From positions 1 through 41,627 of IMG/VR virus record IMGVR_UViG_3300048929_000272: 41,627 nt of DNA, one strand, 5' to 3'. Below are positions 1 to 8,142 of this stretch, piece after piece. Source of the stretch: a virus. Position numbers and translations under genes: made by a program. The notes under the pieces are model-generated. The model saw only the letters and a program-made list of their open reading frames with translations, was not told where the DNA came from and ran no database searches. How positions within the stretch are numbered: position 1 is the first letter of the stretch; every line of letters starts with the position of its first letter.

Positions 1-29
1 GGGTAGCCCCGGGATGTGGTCGCAGTCAT
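1..29 (-). CDS. fibre-like protein B1, 5' end only (cut by left edge)
   Basis: Only the first nine codons are inside the window: an ATG at 29-27 directly after the TAG stop of the upstream fibre gene, reading MTATTSRGY and continuing past the edge. An AGGAG ribosome site lies in the end of the upstream gene. The complete gene at 40779-41348 begins MTANTSRGYP after a near-identical upstream gene, so this is probably a second copy of that gene. Its full length (about 190 residues if like its partner) is inferred, since the rest is not visible. Confidence 0.7.
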
Positions 30-770
30 CTACAGGCTCCTCACGATCACGCTGTCCCACTTCACTGCCTGCGAGTCCTGGACCGTCGACCGCAGGGCGA
101 TGCGCATGAACCCGGTCACCGGTGCCGTAACGGTGCCGCCGAGGGTCGTGAACGGTGGCGCCTGGACGATGTCGTTCGCCGTCGCGATGACCGTGTCCAC
201 GGCGCTCGTCGTCGGATACAGGTTCGTGTCATTCGCGAACCACAGGCCGGCGATGGCCGCGTCTGCGGTCTGCGTGTCCGACGGCTGGTAGTCGCCCCCG
301 GCATACGCCGTTACCGCGAACTGCTGACCGCTGGTGACCTGGATGGGCTGGGAGTACAGGTACGACTGCGTACCGGGAGCGGAGCCCGTTGCGCTCGCTA
401 CCTGCGACCCGGCCGGCGCCGACGGGTCGTCCTGGACGGTGATGACAGTCGTGCCGGACAGGTCCGCCTGGACCCACAGGTCCGGGAACGAGCCCGGAGC
501 GGAGAGCTCGAACGACGGGTTGGCGGCGGCCAGGAGGTTTGGCCCGACGCCGGCGAGCGCCCCGAGGACCAGCCATGACCCGCCTTGCTGGAGGCAGGCG
601 ACGAGGTCTCCGGCAGCGAACGTCACGCCCTTGAGGTACGACGCGGAGAACGTCGTGCCGCCGACGCTGACGATCGCCTGTGCGGTCGTGAACGAGACGA
701 CCACACCGGTCCGCATCTGCGCGTACGGGCCGCCCTGCGCGGCGATGATGCCCGGGATGATGTTCGTCAT
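30..770 (-). CDS. minor tail / fibre-like protein A1
   Basis: A 246-residue protein. The ATG at 770 overlaps the upstream TGA (ATGA), which decides against longer in-frame starts. The N-terminal half (MTNIIPGIIAAQGGP, then a section with SVGGTTFSASYLKG and a Trp-Leu-Val-Leu-Gly strand) looks like a small beta-barrel of the kind found in actinophage minor tail proteins. The rest resembles a carbohydrate-binding-type beta-sandwich, from about residue 100 on (NPSFELSAPGSFPDLW) to the end (WDSVIVRSL). Such domains are common in host-binding appendages. The last 93 codons are almost identical to the gene cut by the right edge (41348-41627), so it has a close paralogue. The exact role in the virion is unknown. 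Confidence 0.75.
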   Translation of the reverse strand: MTNIIPGIIAAQGGPYAQMRTGVVVSFTTAQAIVSVGGTTFSASYLKGVTFAAGDLVACLQQGGSWLVLGALAGVGPNLLAAANPSFELSAPGSFPDLWVQADLSGTTVITVQDDPSAPAGSQVASATGSAPGTQSYLYSQPIQVTSGQQFAVTAYAGGDYQPSDTQTADAAIAGLWFANDTNLYPTTSAVDTVIATANDIVQAPPFTTLGGTVTAPVTGFMRIALRSTVQDSQAVKWDSVIVRSL

Positions 771-1351
771 GTGGCGATCATCCTCACGGCCCACATGTGC
801 GGCCTGAAGTCCCACGACGGGGCGCCGCCAGCCAGGTGCTTGATGTCCATCCGCAGCACGTCCTGTTCCGACAGGAACAGCGGGACGGCATTCAGCGCCG
901 CCAAGCGGCTGTTTCCGGCGCCGTAGTTGCCAGCCGGGGCCGACCACGACGACGCAGGCGTGCCGTTGACCGTGAGCCGCACCATAGGCTTCACGGCCGC
1001 CGTTGCCGAGGTGACGTACGCGTGGCAGCCAGCCAGATACCAGCCGGTCTTTTGCACCAGGATGCCGCCCTGGGTGCTGAGCGGAGTACCCGATCCCCAG
1101 TTCACGGTGAAGACCGCGGTGTCGAAGAACGGCGTCTCCAAGTTGTTCGTGCTCACCACCGGGAGGACGGCGATCGTGACGCGGGTGTTCGGCGGTCGGA
1201 CGAGCGCGTCGTCTGCCGCGGCCACGACGCGGGTGACTTCGGAGTCAATGGCCAGCGCCAGGTTCTGGATCTGGACGGCCTGTGAGGCGTCCTCGACCAG
1301 CGGCGGATCACACTCGGGATACGGGAATCCGTACGTGTCGGTCGTCTTCAC
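767..1351 (-). CDS. fibre-like protein C1
   Basis: A 194-residue protein starting with GTG at 1351, coupled to the upstream stop (GTGA). The N-terminal 35 residues (YGFPYPECDPPLVED, then QNLALAIDSEV) share a pattern with the proteins at 40779-41348 and 40171-40782: aromatic-Pro-Tyr/Phe-Pro, Asp, then a Leu-Ala-x-x-Ile-Asp helix. This suggests a common attachment module. The C-terminal part is beta-rich, with alternating hydrophobic strands (KTGWYLAGCHAYVTS, VRLTVNGTP, DVLRMDIKHL), like compact C1q/TNF-type or collar domains of phage fibres. It lies between the minor tail genes and A1, so a tail-tip or fibre role is inferred. No enzymatic motif is visible. Confidence 0.7.
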   Translation of the reverse strand: MKTTDTYGFPYPECDPPLVEDASQAVQIQNLALAIDSEVTRVVAAADDALVRPPNTRVTIAVLPVVSTNNLETPFFDTAVFTVNWGSGTPLSTQGGILVQKTGWYLAGCHAYVTSATAAVKPMVRLTVNGTPASSWSAPAGNYGAGNSRLAALNAVPLFLSEQDVLRMDIKHLAGGAPSWDFRPHMWAVRMIAT

Positions 1352-2427
1352 TGGTCCACCCCAGCTCTTCCGGTCACCTGCATGGCCTGCTTGTTGTCGA
1401 GCGGGTAGACGATCTGGTCGATGATCTGCACCCCACTCTGTCCGCGGTATCCGAACTCGACGGTGTCGCCGGGCTCCAGGCTCATGTCGGGAATCATGGT
1501 CACTCCCCATTGCGCCCGCAGCGCCGAGGACGCTGACAGCTGTGTCTGTGCAAGCGTCTGCGCCTGCGTTGTCGACAGGGGGGTCTGCACCTTGATGACC
1601 TGCGCCACCTTGCCGTACTTCCCGCCGAAGAACAGCGGGTTGGACGGGTCGGTCACGCGTGCGGGCACGCGTACGGGGTCGGTGCCGTCGGTGCGTTCGG
1701 AGACCACGACGATGCTGTTGAACGCCCCGTCGCGGGTGCGGGAGACGGTTGCCGAGGTGACCATGCCCCGCGGGCCATCGGTATACGTGGCGGCGATGGG
1801 CCCCGGGTTGTACGCGAAGCTGCGGACGACGAACGAACCGTCGCCAAGGCTGTACCAGCGGCCACCACGTGACTGGGCCAAGTCGTCGAGCGCCTGGCCA
1901 CGATCGGTGTCCCAGGTGAGTGCCGGCGTCGGGGCATCGGAAACGTCATCCGTACCGAACACAGCCTGCGGTACAGCCTCCAGGATCAGGTTGCGAATCT
2001 CAGTCAGCGTCTGCCCGGTCGTCGTCGTGCGTGGCTGCTCAAAGGGGTAGGCGATGACGTCGGCGGCGAGATCGAAGCAACCAAACTGGACCGACCCGTC
2101 AGGCTGGAGCTGGACTGTGTCCACGCGTCCGGTGAAGATCGGAAACGTCTCCTCCGTACCGTCGCCGTATGCGATGCCCGCGCTGATATGGACCACAGCC
2201 TCCTCCGGGGAGAGCACGTCGCTGGACGCGGTCGGGTACCACTCGTTCCCCAGCTGGAACGCCGCTGAACGAGTCACACGCTGGGACATTGAGGCCCGGA
2301 CCTCACCGCCGAACGGGCGCACGTCGGATGCGCGGACGTTGCCGTCGATGTCCGTGACGTCGATGCGGAAGACCCGCCTATGCGGGGTCGGGAGCACGTC
2401 CCGGTACAGCGGTGTGGAAGGGAGCAT
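1348..2427 (-). CDS. minor tail protein (DUF5047-like)
   Basis: A 359-residue protein. The ATG at 2427 overlaps the preceding stop (TGATG) and gives a start MLPSTPLYRDVL, followed by repeated beta-strand segments (RRVFRIDVTDIDGNV, GEVRASMSQRVTRSAAF, FTGRVDTVQLQPDGSVQF) typical of actinophage minor tail proteins of the DUF5047 type. These form baseplate or tail-tip structures distal to the tape measure. The C-terminal end (LEPGDTVEFGYRGQSG, then IVYPLDNKQAMQ) resembles tail-hub beta domains. Position after the tape measure and the next minor tail gene fits. The family name is from memory of the sequence pattern. Confidence 0.75.
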   Translation of the reverse strand: MLPSTPLYRDVLPTPHRRVFRIDVTDIDGNVRASDVRPFGGEVRASMSQRVTRSAAFQLGNEWYPTASSDVLSPEEAVVHISAGIAYGDGTEETFPIFTGRVDTVQLQPDGSVQFGCFDLAADVIAYPFEQPRTTTTGQTLTEIRNLILEAVPQAVFGTDDVSDAPTPALTWDTDRGQALDDLAQSRGGRWYSLGDGSFVVRSFAYNPGPIAATYTDGPRGMVTSATVSRTRDGAFNSIVVVSERTDGTDPVRVPARVTDPSNPLFFGGKYGKVAQVIKVQTPLSTTQAQTLAQTQLSASSALRAQWGVTMIPDMSLEPGDTVEFGYRGQSGVQIIDQIVYPLDNKQAMQVTGRAGVDQ

Positions 2428-3053
2428 CAGCTGACCGCCACCCACCACGCTCGGGCCGCCAGGGTGCGGGACGCCATCGTCACGGATGCAGGCAGCGTCG
2501 TCACCGTGCCGGCCGTGGCGTACCGGCCCGTGGCCGCCGTCAGACCGATGTTCAGGAGATCCGAACCGATCCCCAGAGAGGACCCGCGGGGCATCTGCGG
2601 CGGTGTGGTCCCGTTGCTGACGAACGCCACGTAGTAGTTGCCCGCCGCAACCGGCTGCGGTGCGGTCAGCGCCATCGTTTTCATGCCCGTGGACGCCCAT
2701 GCGGTCGTCTGGTCGGCGGTCTGCGACAGCAGCGTGCCCGACGAGTTGTAGAGGCCGGCCAAGTTCTGGGAGGCGGTCAGGCCCGATCCGGCTGTAGAGA
2801 TCGCGGCCACGATGTTCGTGATCGTCGTAGCGGTGCGGATGGGAAGCTTGACCATCTCCAGCAGGCCCGTGGTCAGTACCTGTGCGACCAAGTTGGTCGC
2901 CGGGTCGAACGTCCAGGCCTTCAGGGCGTGGTCGGCAGGGCGGGTCGCGTTGGCCGATTCGAGGGTGATGGTGCGGCCGTCCAGGTCCTGGATCTGGGCA
3001 TTGAGGGCAGCACCCCAAGGGGTAGTGCCGATAGGAATAGGGGTCAGCGGCAT
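2427..3053 (-). CDS. fibre-like virion protein
   Basis: A 208-residue protein. ATG at 3053 is preceded by GGAGG at good spacing and lies one base after the upstream stop. The N-terminus (MPLTPIPIGTTPWGAALNAQ followed by a short helix) looks like an attachment peptide. The remainder is a jelly-roll-like domain with the signature LAGLYNSSGTLL and VAAGNYYVAFVSNG, seen in many actinophage fibre proteins. The protein at 9502-10176 has a similar domain (FGLYASDGILPTT, LYYLVIGRQGG), so these two are probable paralogues in different parts of the structural cluster. A host-binding or decorative role is inferred. Confidence 0.7.
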   Translation of the reverse strand: MPLTPIPIGTTPWGAALNAQIQDLDGRTITLESANATRPADHALKAWTFDPATNLVAQVLTTGLLEMVKLPIRTATTITNIVAAISTAGSGLTASQNLAGLYNSSGTLLSQTADQTTAWASTGMKTMALTAPQPVAAGNYYVAFVSNGTTPPQMPRGSSLGIGSDLLNIGLTAATGRYATAGTVTTLPASVTMASRTLAARAWWVAVS

Positions 3054-3054
3054 G

Positions 3055-3978
3055 TCATCCTCCGTCGCCGTAAGGGCCGTCCCCGTAGGGACCGAATCCG
3101 TAGCCATCTCCGGTGGTTCCGGGACACACCGTCTCTCCGGTAGCGATCGCGCCCCACGTGTGCCCGGTAGCGGTGAGGTCGGCGAAGGTGGGATACGCGG
3201 CCTTCACCGCGCACCAGTTCGCGCACGCCGTGCCTTGCTGCCTGCCGAGAGGGGTGTCGACCACGACGTACGGGAAGTTCCAGGCCCGGACCGGGAACCG
3301 CTGGTCGATCCGATCCGTCAGGAACACCTCGGCTAGATCGCCAGGCTGGAACGCGAATTCCGTGCGCCCGTACACCGCAGGCGCCCGCAGGTACAACGGG
3401 CCACCCGCCGTGAACAGGTCGTACACAGCATCGATGGCGTCCAGGCTCTTGGTCAGGAACGTACCCGTGCCGCTGTGGTCCTTCCGCCGCGCGTACACGT
3501 CCGCCGGCCGCTCAGCGTCGAGCACGGGGAACAGCCCAGCATCCGAGGCGCGCAGTCGGTCTCCGAACCGGCCCCAGAGCAGCTCCGGGCCCGTCGGGTC
3601 GCAGGCGGCGGCCATCAGCCCCGTCGGGCTGCCGCAGAATGCGAACTCCAGGTCAGCCCACGGGCGCAGTGGGTCGGAGATGACGACGGTGCCAGGGTCG
3701 GCCAGGACGTACGGACCGAGGACCGTGGAGTTCGCCTCCACGCCGGTCGTGGCGTTGACCTGGCGCACCCGATACCAGACGTTGACGCCGAACGGCGCGG
3801 TGTTGTCGTAGAAGTAGCCTTCCGGAGGCGACGGGTCGGTGGGCCCGTTGATCAGGTCCATCGTCCCGATCCGCGTCCACGGGCCCGTGGATGACAGCCC
3901 GCGGTACACGTTCGCGGTGTAGTCGGCGGTAGCTCCGGACGTGATGACCGCATGCACGATGTTGTACGTGGTTGCCAT
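3055..3978 (-). CDS. minor tail protein with fibronectin-III-like N-terminus
   Basis: A 307-residue protein directly downstream of the tape measure gene (start ATG at 3978 overlaps its stop). The first 95 residues read like a fibronectin type III domain (TANVYRGLSSTGPWTRIG, then WYRVRQVNATTGVEAN). The middle section is a mixed domain with DLEFAFCGSPTGLM and AFQPGDLAEVFLTDR, probably the distal-tail or tail-tip fold usual for the gene after the tape measure. The C-terminus is a Gly/Tyr-rich tail (GYGFGPYGDGPYGDGG) that is likely flexible. Role as distal tail protein or baseplate component is inferred from position. Confidence 0.75.
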   Translation of the reverse strand: MATTYNIVHAVITSGATADYTANVYRGLSSTGPWTRIGTMDLINGPTDPSPPEGYFYDNTAPFGVNVWYRVRQVNATTGVEANSTVLGPYVLADPGTVVISDPLRPWADLEFAFCGSPTGLMAAACDPTGPELLWGRFGDRLRASDAGLFPVLDAERPADVYARRKDHSGTGTFLTKSLDAIDAVYDLFTAGGPLYLRAPAVYGRTEFAFQPGDLAEVFLTDRIDQRFPVRAWNFPYVVVDTPLGRQQGTACANWCAVKAAYPTFADLTATGHTWGAIATGETVCPGTTGDGYGFGPYGDGPYGDGG

Positions 3979-6755
3979 CAGATGCGGATTCCCATCGCGT
4001 AGGTCCGGGCCGTCTGGTTCTGGGCCGTCCGGAGGCGATCGTCGATGATCTGCTGGAACAGCTTGCCGTCGAGGAACACGTTCACCACGCTCGTTCCCTG
4101 GCCGGTCGCGCCTGGGATGTTCACGGTTCCGAGACCAGCCGATGTCGGCACGCGGATGCCACCGTTGACGGCCTCCGTGAGCTCCTTGACGGTCTTCTTC
4201 AGCGGCATGATGCGGGAGGCCATGCCGTTGATCAGGCCGTCCACGATGTCCTGCCCAATCGCGTGGGTGACGCGCGAGGGGGAGTGCGTGTCGAGCGCAT
4301 GCCTGATCGTCGACTCGATCGTGTCGGCGATGTTCTGGGCCGCGCTGATCAGGCTTCCTGCCTTCGACAGCAGACCACCCGTGAGGCCGTTGATGATGTC
4401 GACGCCGATCGAGAACATGCGGCCTGGGAGGTCGGCGAGCGCCTGACCGATCTGGTCCCGCAGGTCCCGGAACTTCTGCACCACCTCGTCCACCTTGCGC
4501 TGGACGGCCAGGACGAACTGAAGCTCCAGGTTCTGTACGAACTGCTGGACCGACGACAGGGCATTGACCAAGGCCTGATTGATCTTGTTCCGCAGTTCGA
4601 GGAAAGCCTTCCCCACCGCCTCGTTGAAGCTCTCCGAGAGGCTCTGAGACTTGAGAACCGCATCCCGGTAATCGCCATTAAGGAGATCGACAGCGATCTC
4701 AAGAGCCGGCGCCACGATCTCGTTGAGGACGAACGCCAGCCCCTTGAGGGCGACCTCAGCAAGGTTGACCAGGAGGTCAATGAGTGGCTGAAGCGGCGGG
4801 ATGAACTTCTCAACGAGCGCGATCGAGAAGTCGATGAATGCCTGAAGCAGAGGCGCCCCCTTCTCGATGACCCTCCCGATTGCTTCCCCGACTTGGACGA
4901 ACGAAGGCTGAAGCTGGAGAAGGATCTCGTTCAGCTTGGGGAACACCGTCTGGTACAGCGTCACGAAGGGCGTAAGGAACGCCTCAACAATTGGTCCGAT
5001 GGACTGGAGGATCGGCGCCAGGAACTGGCCGATCGTGTCGGCCACCGTTTTGACGAACGGCGCGACTGCCTCGAAGACCTTGCCGAAGGCGTCGAAGAGG
5101 GGGATCAGGATCGGCAGGATCGACGAGATCAGCGTCCCGAGAAGCGTGATCAGCGGCGTGAAGACCGGGATCAGCTTGCCGACGGCAGTGGCCAGCGATT
5201 CGAGGACCGGACCGAGAGCCGTGATGATCTCGCCGAGCGCGCCGCCGAGCGCCTGGACCAGCAGCTGAACCGGCTTGGCCAGTGCCTCCAGGATCGGCCC
5301 GAGGGCCTGAAGTGCCTGAGACAGCAGCGGAAGCACAGTGGCAGTAACGACCCTGGCCGTGTCCGACAACGCCTTCAGACCCTGCTGGAACCCCTTGGTT
5401 GCGGTGACATCCTCGAACGCCTGGGAGATCTGCTCCAGGATGTCGAACAGTCCGCGCCCGTTCTGCGAGATCCCGTTGATGATGTTGCGGAACCCCGACC
5501 CGAAGTTACCGAGCGCCCGGCCAAGCTGCGCAATCGTCGCCACAGCCTGATCGATCGACTTCTCCAGGGCCCCCGACTCGAACGCCCGCTGAAGCTTGGT
5601 CTGGACGTCCAGCGACACCTTGTCGACCGCCAGGGCAATCCGGTTCAGCGCCGGCGATGAGGCAGCGGCAAGGAAGCTGAAGGATCGCACCGCGCGGGCC
5701 GGTGCCTTCTCCAGGGTCTCTAGGGCCGTGTTCGCGCCCGTGAGGGCTTGCCCCAGAACTCCCTGCTTGCCCATCTGGGCCGCGGCCACGACAGCGTTGC
5801 GCGCCATGGCATTCAGCGAGTCTGCCGTCCGGTTCAATGCCGGGATGACGATGGGTCCGAGCGTGTCGCCCAACGTCTTCAGATCGGCGTCGAGACCTGC
5901 GAACACCCGGTTCTGGACACTCTGCTGCACGGCGGTCAGCTGCTCGCGCATGGCCTGGAGCTGTTTGACGAACTTCTGCGCGTTCGGCGCGAGCGCCTCG
6001 ATCTCCTTGGCCAGCGTCTCCGGCTTCACGCTCGGATCGAACGCGTCCTGGATCGCGTCGGAGACACCGACCATGGCCAGCTTGAGCGTGTTCGTCGCCA
6101 GCTGGATCGTCAGGATTCCGGACGTGGCGACGGCCGCGGCGGGGCCGACCTGTTTCACAGCGGCGGCCACCGCGGCAAGCGCGTTGACGGCCTGGCCGCC
6201 AGCCACCGTGAGACCCGCCAGAGACGCACCAAACAGGCCGAGCGACCGGCCGCCCCGCAGGTTCAGGTTCCTCGTCGAGCCCTCCAGGGCGTCGATCTGC
6301 TCCCGGAAGTGCCGGACACGCTCCTCGTCCAGCTCCACCTGAAGCTGAATCTCCTGGGATCGTTCGACGTCCTGCACGATGAACTGCACGTCGCGCGTGA
6401 TGTCCCGCAGAGAGTCCGCGAAATCCAGGGCAGCAGTGAGTTCGAGCGGATCAACACCGTTGTTCACGTCTCGGACGACGAGGTCCACGTCCTCGCGCAG
6501 GTTGGTGAGCGATTGCCGCAGGTCCAGTGCCGCGTCGACGTCGATCGTCGGATCGGTGCGGTCGACAGCGGCGATCGCCTGGTCGAGCTGGGCCGTCATC
6601 GTGTCGACTGCCTGCGCGACGCCCAGCGACGCCTGCACGTCGATCTCATCGGCGCCTGCTTCCAGGGCGTCGATGATGTGCGTCAGCTGCCGCTCCAGAT
6701 CCGGCAGCGCGCCAGCGGCGGTGACGACGAGGTCGACCTCTGCCTGATTAGCCAT
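3978..6755 (-). CDS. tail tape measure protein
   Basis: At 925 residues this is the largest gene in the window. It sets tail length and acts in DNA delivery. It begins MANQAEVDLVV at the ATG at 6755, right after the second chaperone-like gene; the longer open frame upstream is not phage-like. Residues 1-190 are helical with heptad character. Residues about 200-265 form hydrophobic segments (GLFGASLAGLTVAGG, AAVATSGILTIQLA). A long stretch of leucine- and isoleucine-rich helices with alternating Pro/Gly breaks follows. The C-terminal part carries the usual tape-measure end, HSPSRVTHAIGQDIVDGLIN. By the family rule of about 0.15 nm per residue the tail would be near 140 nm. Confidence 0.95.
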   Translation of the reverse strand: MANQAEVDLVVTAAGALPDLERQLTHIIDALEAGADEIDVQASLGVAQAVDTMTAQLDQAIAAVDRTDPTIDVDAALDLRQSLTNLREDVDLVVRDVNNGVDPLELTAALDFADSLRDITRDVQFIVQDVERSQEIQLQVELDEERVRHFREQIDALEGSTRNLNLRGGRSLGLFGASLAGLTVAGGQAVNALAAVAAAVKQVGPAAAVATSGILTIQLATNTLKLAMVGVSDAIQDAFDPSVKPETLAKEIEALAPNAQKFVKQLQAMREQLTAVQQSVQNRVFAGLDADLKTLGDTLGPIVIPALNRTADSLNAMARNAVVAAAQMGKQGVLGQALTGANTALETLEKAPARAVRSFSFLAAASSPALNRIALAVDKVSLDVQTKLQRAFESGALEKSIDQAVATIAQLGRALGNFGSGFRNIINGISQNGRGLFDILEQISQAFEDVTATKGFQQGLKALSDTARVVTATVLPLLSQALQALGPILEALAKPVQLLVQALGGALGEIITALGPVLESLATAVGKLIPVFTPLITLLGTLISSILPILIPLFDAFGKVFEAVAPFVKTVADTIGQFLAPILQSIGPIVEAFLTPFVTLYQTVFPKLNEILLQLQPSFVQVGEAIGRVIEKGAPLLQAFIDFSIALVEKFIPPLQPLIDLLVNLAEVALKGLAFVLNEIVAPALEIAVDLLNGDYRDAVLKSQSLSESFNEAVGKAFLELRNKINQALVNALSSVQQFVQNLELQFVLAVQRKVDEVVQKFRDLRDQIGQALADLPGRMFSIGVDIINGLTGGLLSKAGSLISAAQNIADTIESTIRHALDTHSPSRVTHAIGQDIVDGLINGMASRIMPLKKTVKELTEAVNGGIRVPTSAGLGTVNIPGATGQGTSVVNVFLDGKLFQQIIDDRLRTAQNQTARTYAMGIRI

Positions 6756-6757
6756 CC

Positions 6758-7279
6758 CTACCCTCCCATCCATCCGGCCAGGGCCTGGTTTACGGCCTCG
6801 GGGTCGTCGCCTCCGCTGTCCCCCCACGCGTCCTCGTAGCCCTTGGGCGGGAGGCCGAGTTGGAAGTCGAACCGCATGCGGTCCTGTTCGCTGGCGTTCT
6901 GCGTGCACAGGGCATAGGTGGCGGCGCACCATTCGTATGCGGAGCGCTGCCACGGGTCGACGCCGGCCAGGGTCAGACGGCCGAGTAGCTCGGGCTGGGT
7001 TGACATGCGGAGCAGCTGTTGGCCTTCCCACCAGCGGCGTCCGGTCACGGTCTCCAGCACGGTGTGTGCGGCTGAGACAACGTTGTCAGGTGTCACGATG
7101 CCGTCAATGATCATCCGGCCGACCGTGTCCCGGTCGGCATCCGACAGGAAGCGGATGACATCCATCTCCACACGCACGCTGGTCCATTCCGCTGCCGGAC
7201 GCCACGCCAAATCGAAGGCCTGGCCCCCGATCACTACCGGAACCGGCCCTCGCGCGAGAGGAGACAAATCACTCGGCAT
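6758..7279 (-). CDS. tail assembly chaperone-like protein, downstream member
   Basis: A 173-residue protein just upstream of the tape measure gene, overlapping the end of the preceding small gene by 11 bases. In siphoviruses this pair (lambda G and GT type) coats the tape measure during tail assembly, and the second is often made by ribosomal frameshifting. Here the downstream frame is +1 (or -2) relative to the upstream gene. It has its own plausible ATG with a sensible N-terminus (MPSDLSPLARGPVPVV), and no clear slippery site leads into it. The C-terminal half is acidic with a Gly/Asp-rich segment (AWGDSGGDDPEAVNQ). The chaperone role comes from position. Confidence 0.7.
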   Translation of the reverse strand: MPSDLSPLARGPVPVVIGGQAFDLAWRPAAEWTSVRVEMDVIRFLSDADRDTVGRMIIDGIVTPDNVVSAAHTVLETVTGRRWWEGQQLLRMSTQPELLGRLTLAGVDPWQRSAYEWCAATYALCTQNASEQDRMRFDFQLGLPPKGYEDAWGDSGGDDPEAVNQALAGWMGG

Positions 7280-7580
7280 CGGTAGCGGCGACCTGCTTTT
7301 CGTTGACCAGCTTCACGAACTCCTTCAGCGTTTCCATCAGGTGCTCGATGGTCACGTCGCCGTCGAGGAACCGCTGCATGATCTGCGCCCACACCGTGGG
7401 GCCGGCCGCCGAGGCCAGCCACTTCGTGATGGCCTCCATGGTGAGGAGGCCGCCGGCGCTCATGTGCTTGATGAGGACCATCCGCTTGAAGAGCTCGGCA
7501 TCGGGCTCGCCGAACTCGTACTCCTCGTCGGCGATCGTCAGCTTGTAAGTGGCGGTGTCGATCGTCTTGTCGTCGTCCAT
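7269..7580 (-). CDS. tail assembly chaperone-like protein, upstream member
   Basis: A 103-residue acidic, mostly helical protein starting MDDDKTIDTATYKLTIADEE. It contains two short beta-strands (YKLTIADEEYEFG) followed by helices (AELFKRMVLIKHMSAGG, MQRFLDGDVTIEHLMETL). Size, acidity and place directly before the tape-measure pair match the first tail assembly chaperone of actinophages. The start ATG at 7580 follows the connector gene by nine bases. A frameshifted longer product was considered; the sequence near the end (GTCAACGAAAAGCAG) has only a weak run of A residues. Confidence 0.75.
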   Translation of the reverse strand: MDDDKTIDTATYKLTIADEEYEFGEPDAELFKRMVLIKHMSAGGLLTMEAITKWLASAAGPTVWAQIMQRFLDGDVTIEHLMETLKEFVKLVNEKQVAATDAE

Positions 7581-7589
7581 AGCAATAGC

Positions 7590-7997
7590 CTATCGCTGGG
7601 TGATGCTGTAGCCGCGTGCGCGCGCGACATCGGCGAGGGCGCGGTCGAGGAACGGGCGTGCCCGGGTTCCCGGGTGGTGCACGATCCGGGCGAACACGGT
7701 CTTCCCGCCGGCCTTGAAGCGCAGGGCCTTCGCCTGCTTCGGCCGGATGATGTGCGGGCGGGTGCCGTCGTTCACCATCGTGGCGTAGTCGACGTCCGAG
7801 CCGACCGTCCAGCGCTGCCGAAGCCCGAACGTGGAACGGCGTTCCACCCGGATCGACGCCCGGAGGCGGCCCGTGTCCACGGGGGCCAGCACCTTCGCCC
7901 GCGCCACGACTTGCCGGGCAGCGATCTCGCCCTCACTCCGACTCGTCGCCCGAAACGTCCGGTTCAGCGCCGCCCGATCCAGCCGGATCCTCGCCAC
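7590..7997 (-). CDS. HK97 gp10-like head-tail connector
   Basis: A 135-residue basic protein with the clear family signature: Ala-x-Val-Leu-Ala-Pro-Val-Asp-Thr-Gly-Arg-Leu-Arg-Ala-Ser-Ile (residues about 34-49), then VGSDVDYATMVNDGTRPH, and the closing PGTRARPFLDRAL. The HK97 gp10/lambda Z-like family joins head and tail in siphoviruses. The start is GTG at 7997, which lies inside the end of the previous gene (65-base overlap). This is long, but the N-terminus gains a normal helix from it and no later start fits. A small gap separates it from the chaperone genes. Confidence 0.88.
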   Translation of the reverse strand: MARIRLDRAALNRTFRATSRSEGEIAARQVVARAKVLAPVDTGRLRASIRVERRSTFGLRQRWTVGSDVDYATMVNDGTRPHIIRPKQAKALRFKAGGKTVFARIVHHPGTRARPFLDRALADVARARGYSITQR

Positions 7998-8142
7998 CCT
8001 CGATCACCTCCATCAGCCCCAGCGTCACCCAGCCCAGCACCGGGCCTTCCAGGGGCCCTTCGTGCTCCTCGCCCTGGCGGAACCCATCGAAGCTTGTACG
8101 CACCCGCACGCGGGCCATCTTGGTCGTCTTCTTCGCGGCCAT
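7933..8142 (-). CDS. small head-tail region protein
   Basis: A 69-residue protein starting MAAKKTTKMARVRV, with one strand-turn-strand region (VRTSFDGFRQGEE, then GPVLGWVTLGLMEVIEG) followed by an acidic disordered tail. Small proteins with a basic start and a Gly-Trp-x-x-Leu-Gly-Leu core occur between connector genes of many actinophages; no function is established here. The ATG at 8142 overlaps the upstream stop by one base (TGATG). Its tail overlaps the start of the gp10-like gene by 65 bases. Confidence 0.75.
   Translation of the reverse strand: MAAKKTTKMARVRVRTSFDGFRQGEEHEGPLEGPVLGWVTLGLMEVIEGGEDPAGSGGAEPDVSGDESE

Noticed and set aside
7269-7330. Programmed -1 frameshift joining the two tail chaperone-like genes
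   Set aside because: The downstream gene is in the +1 (or -2) frame, not -1. The only A-rich run (CGAAAAG) would lead into a frame with a non-phage-like product. The downstream gene has its own ATG and natural N-terminus.
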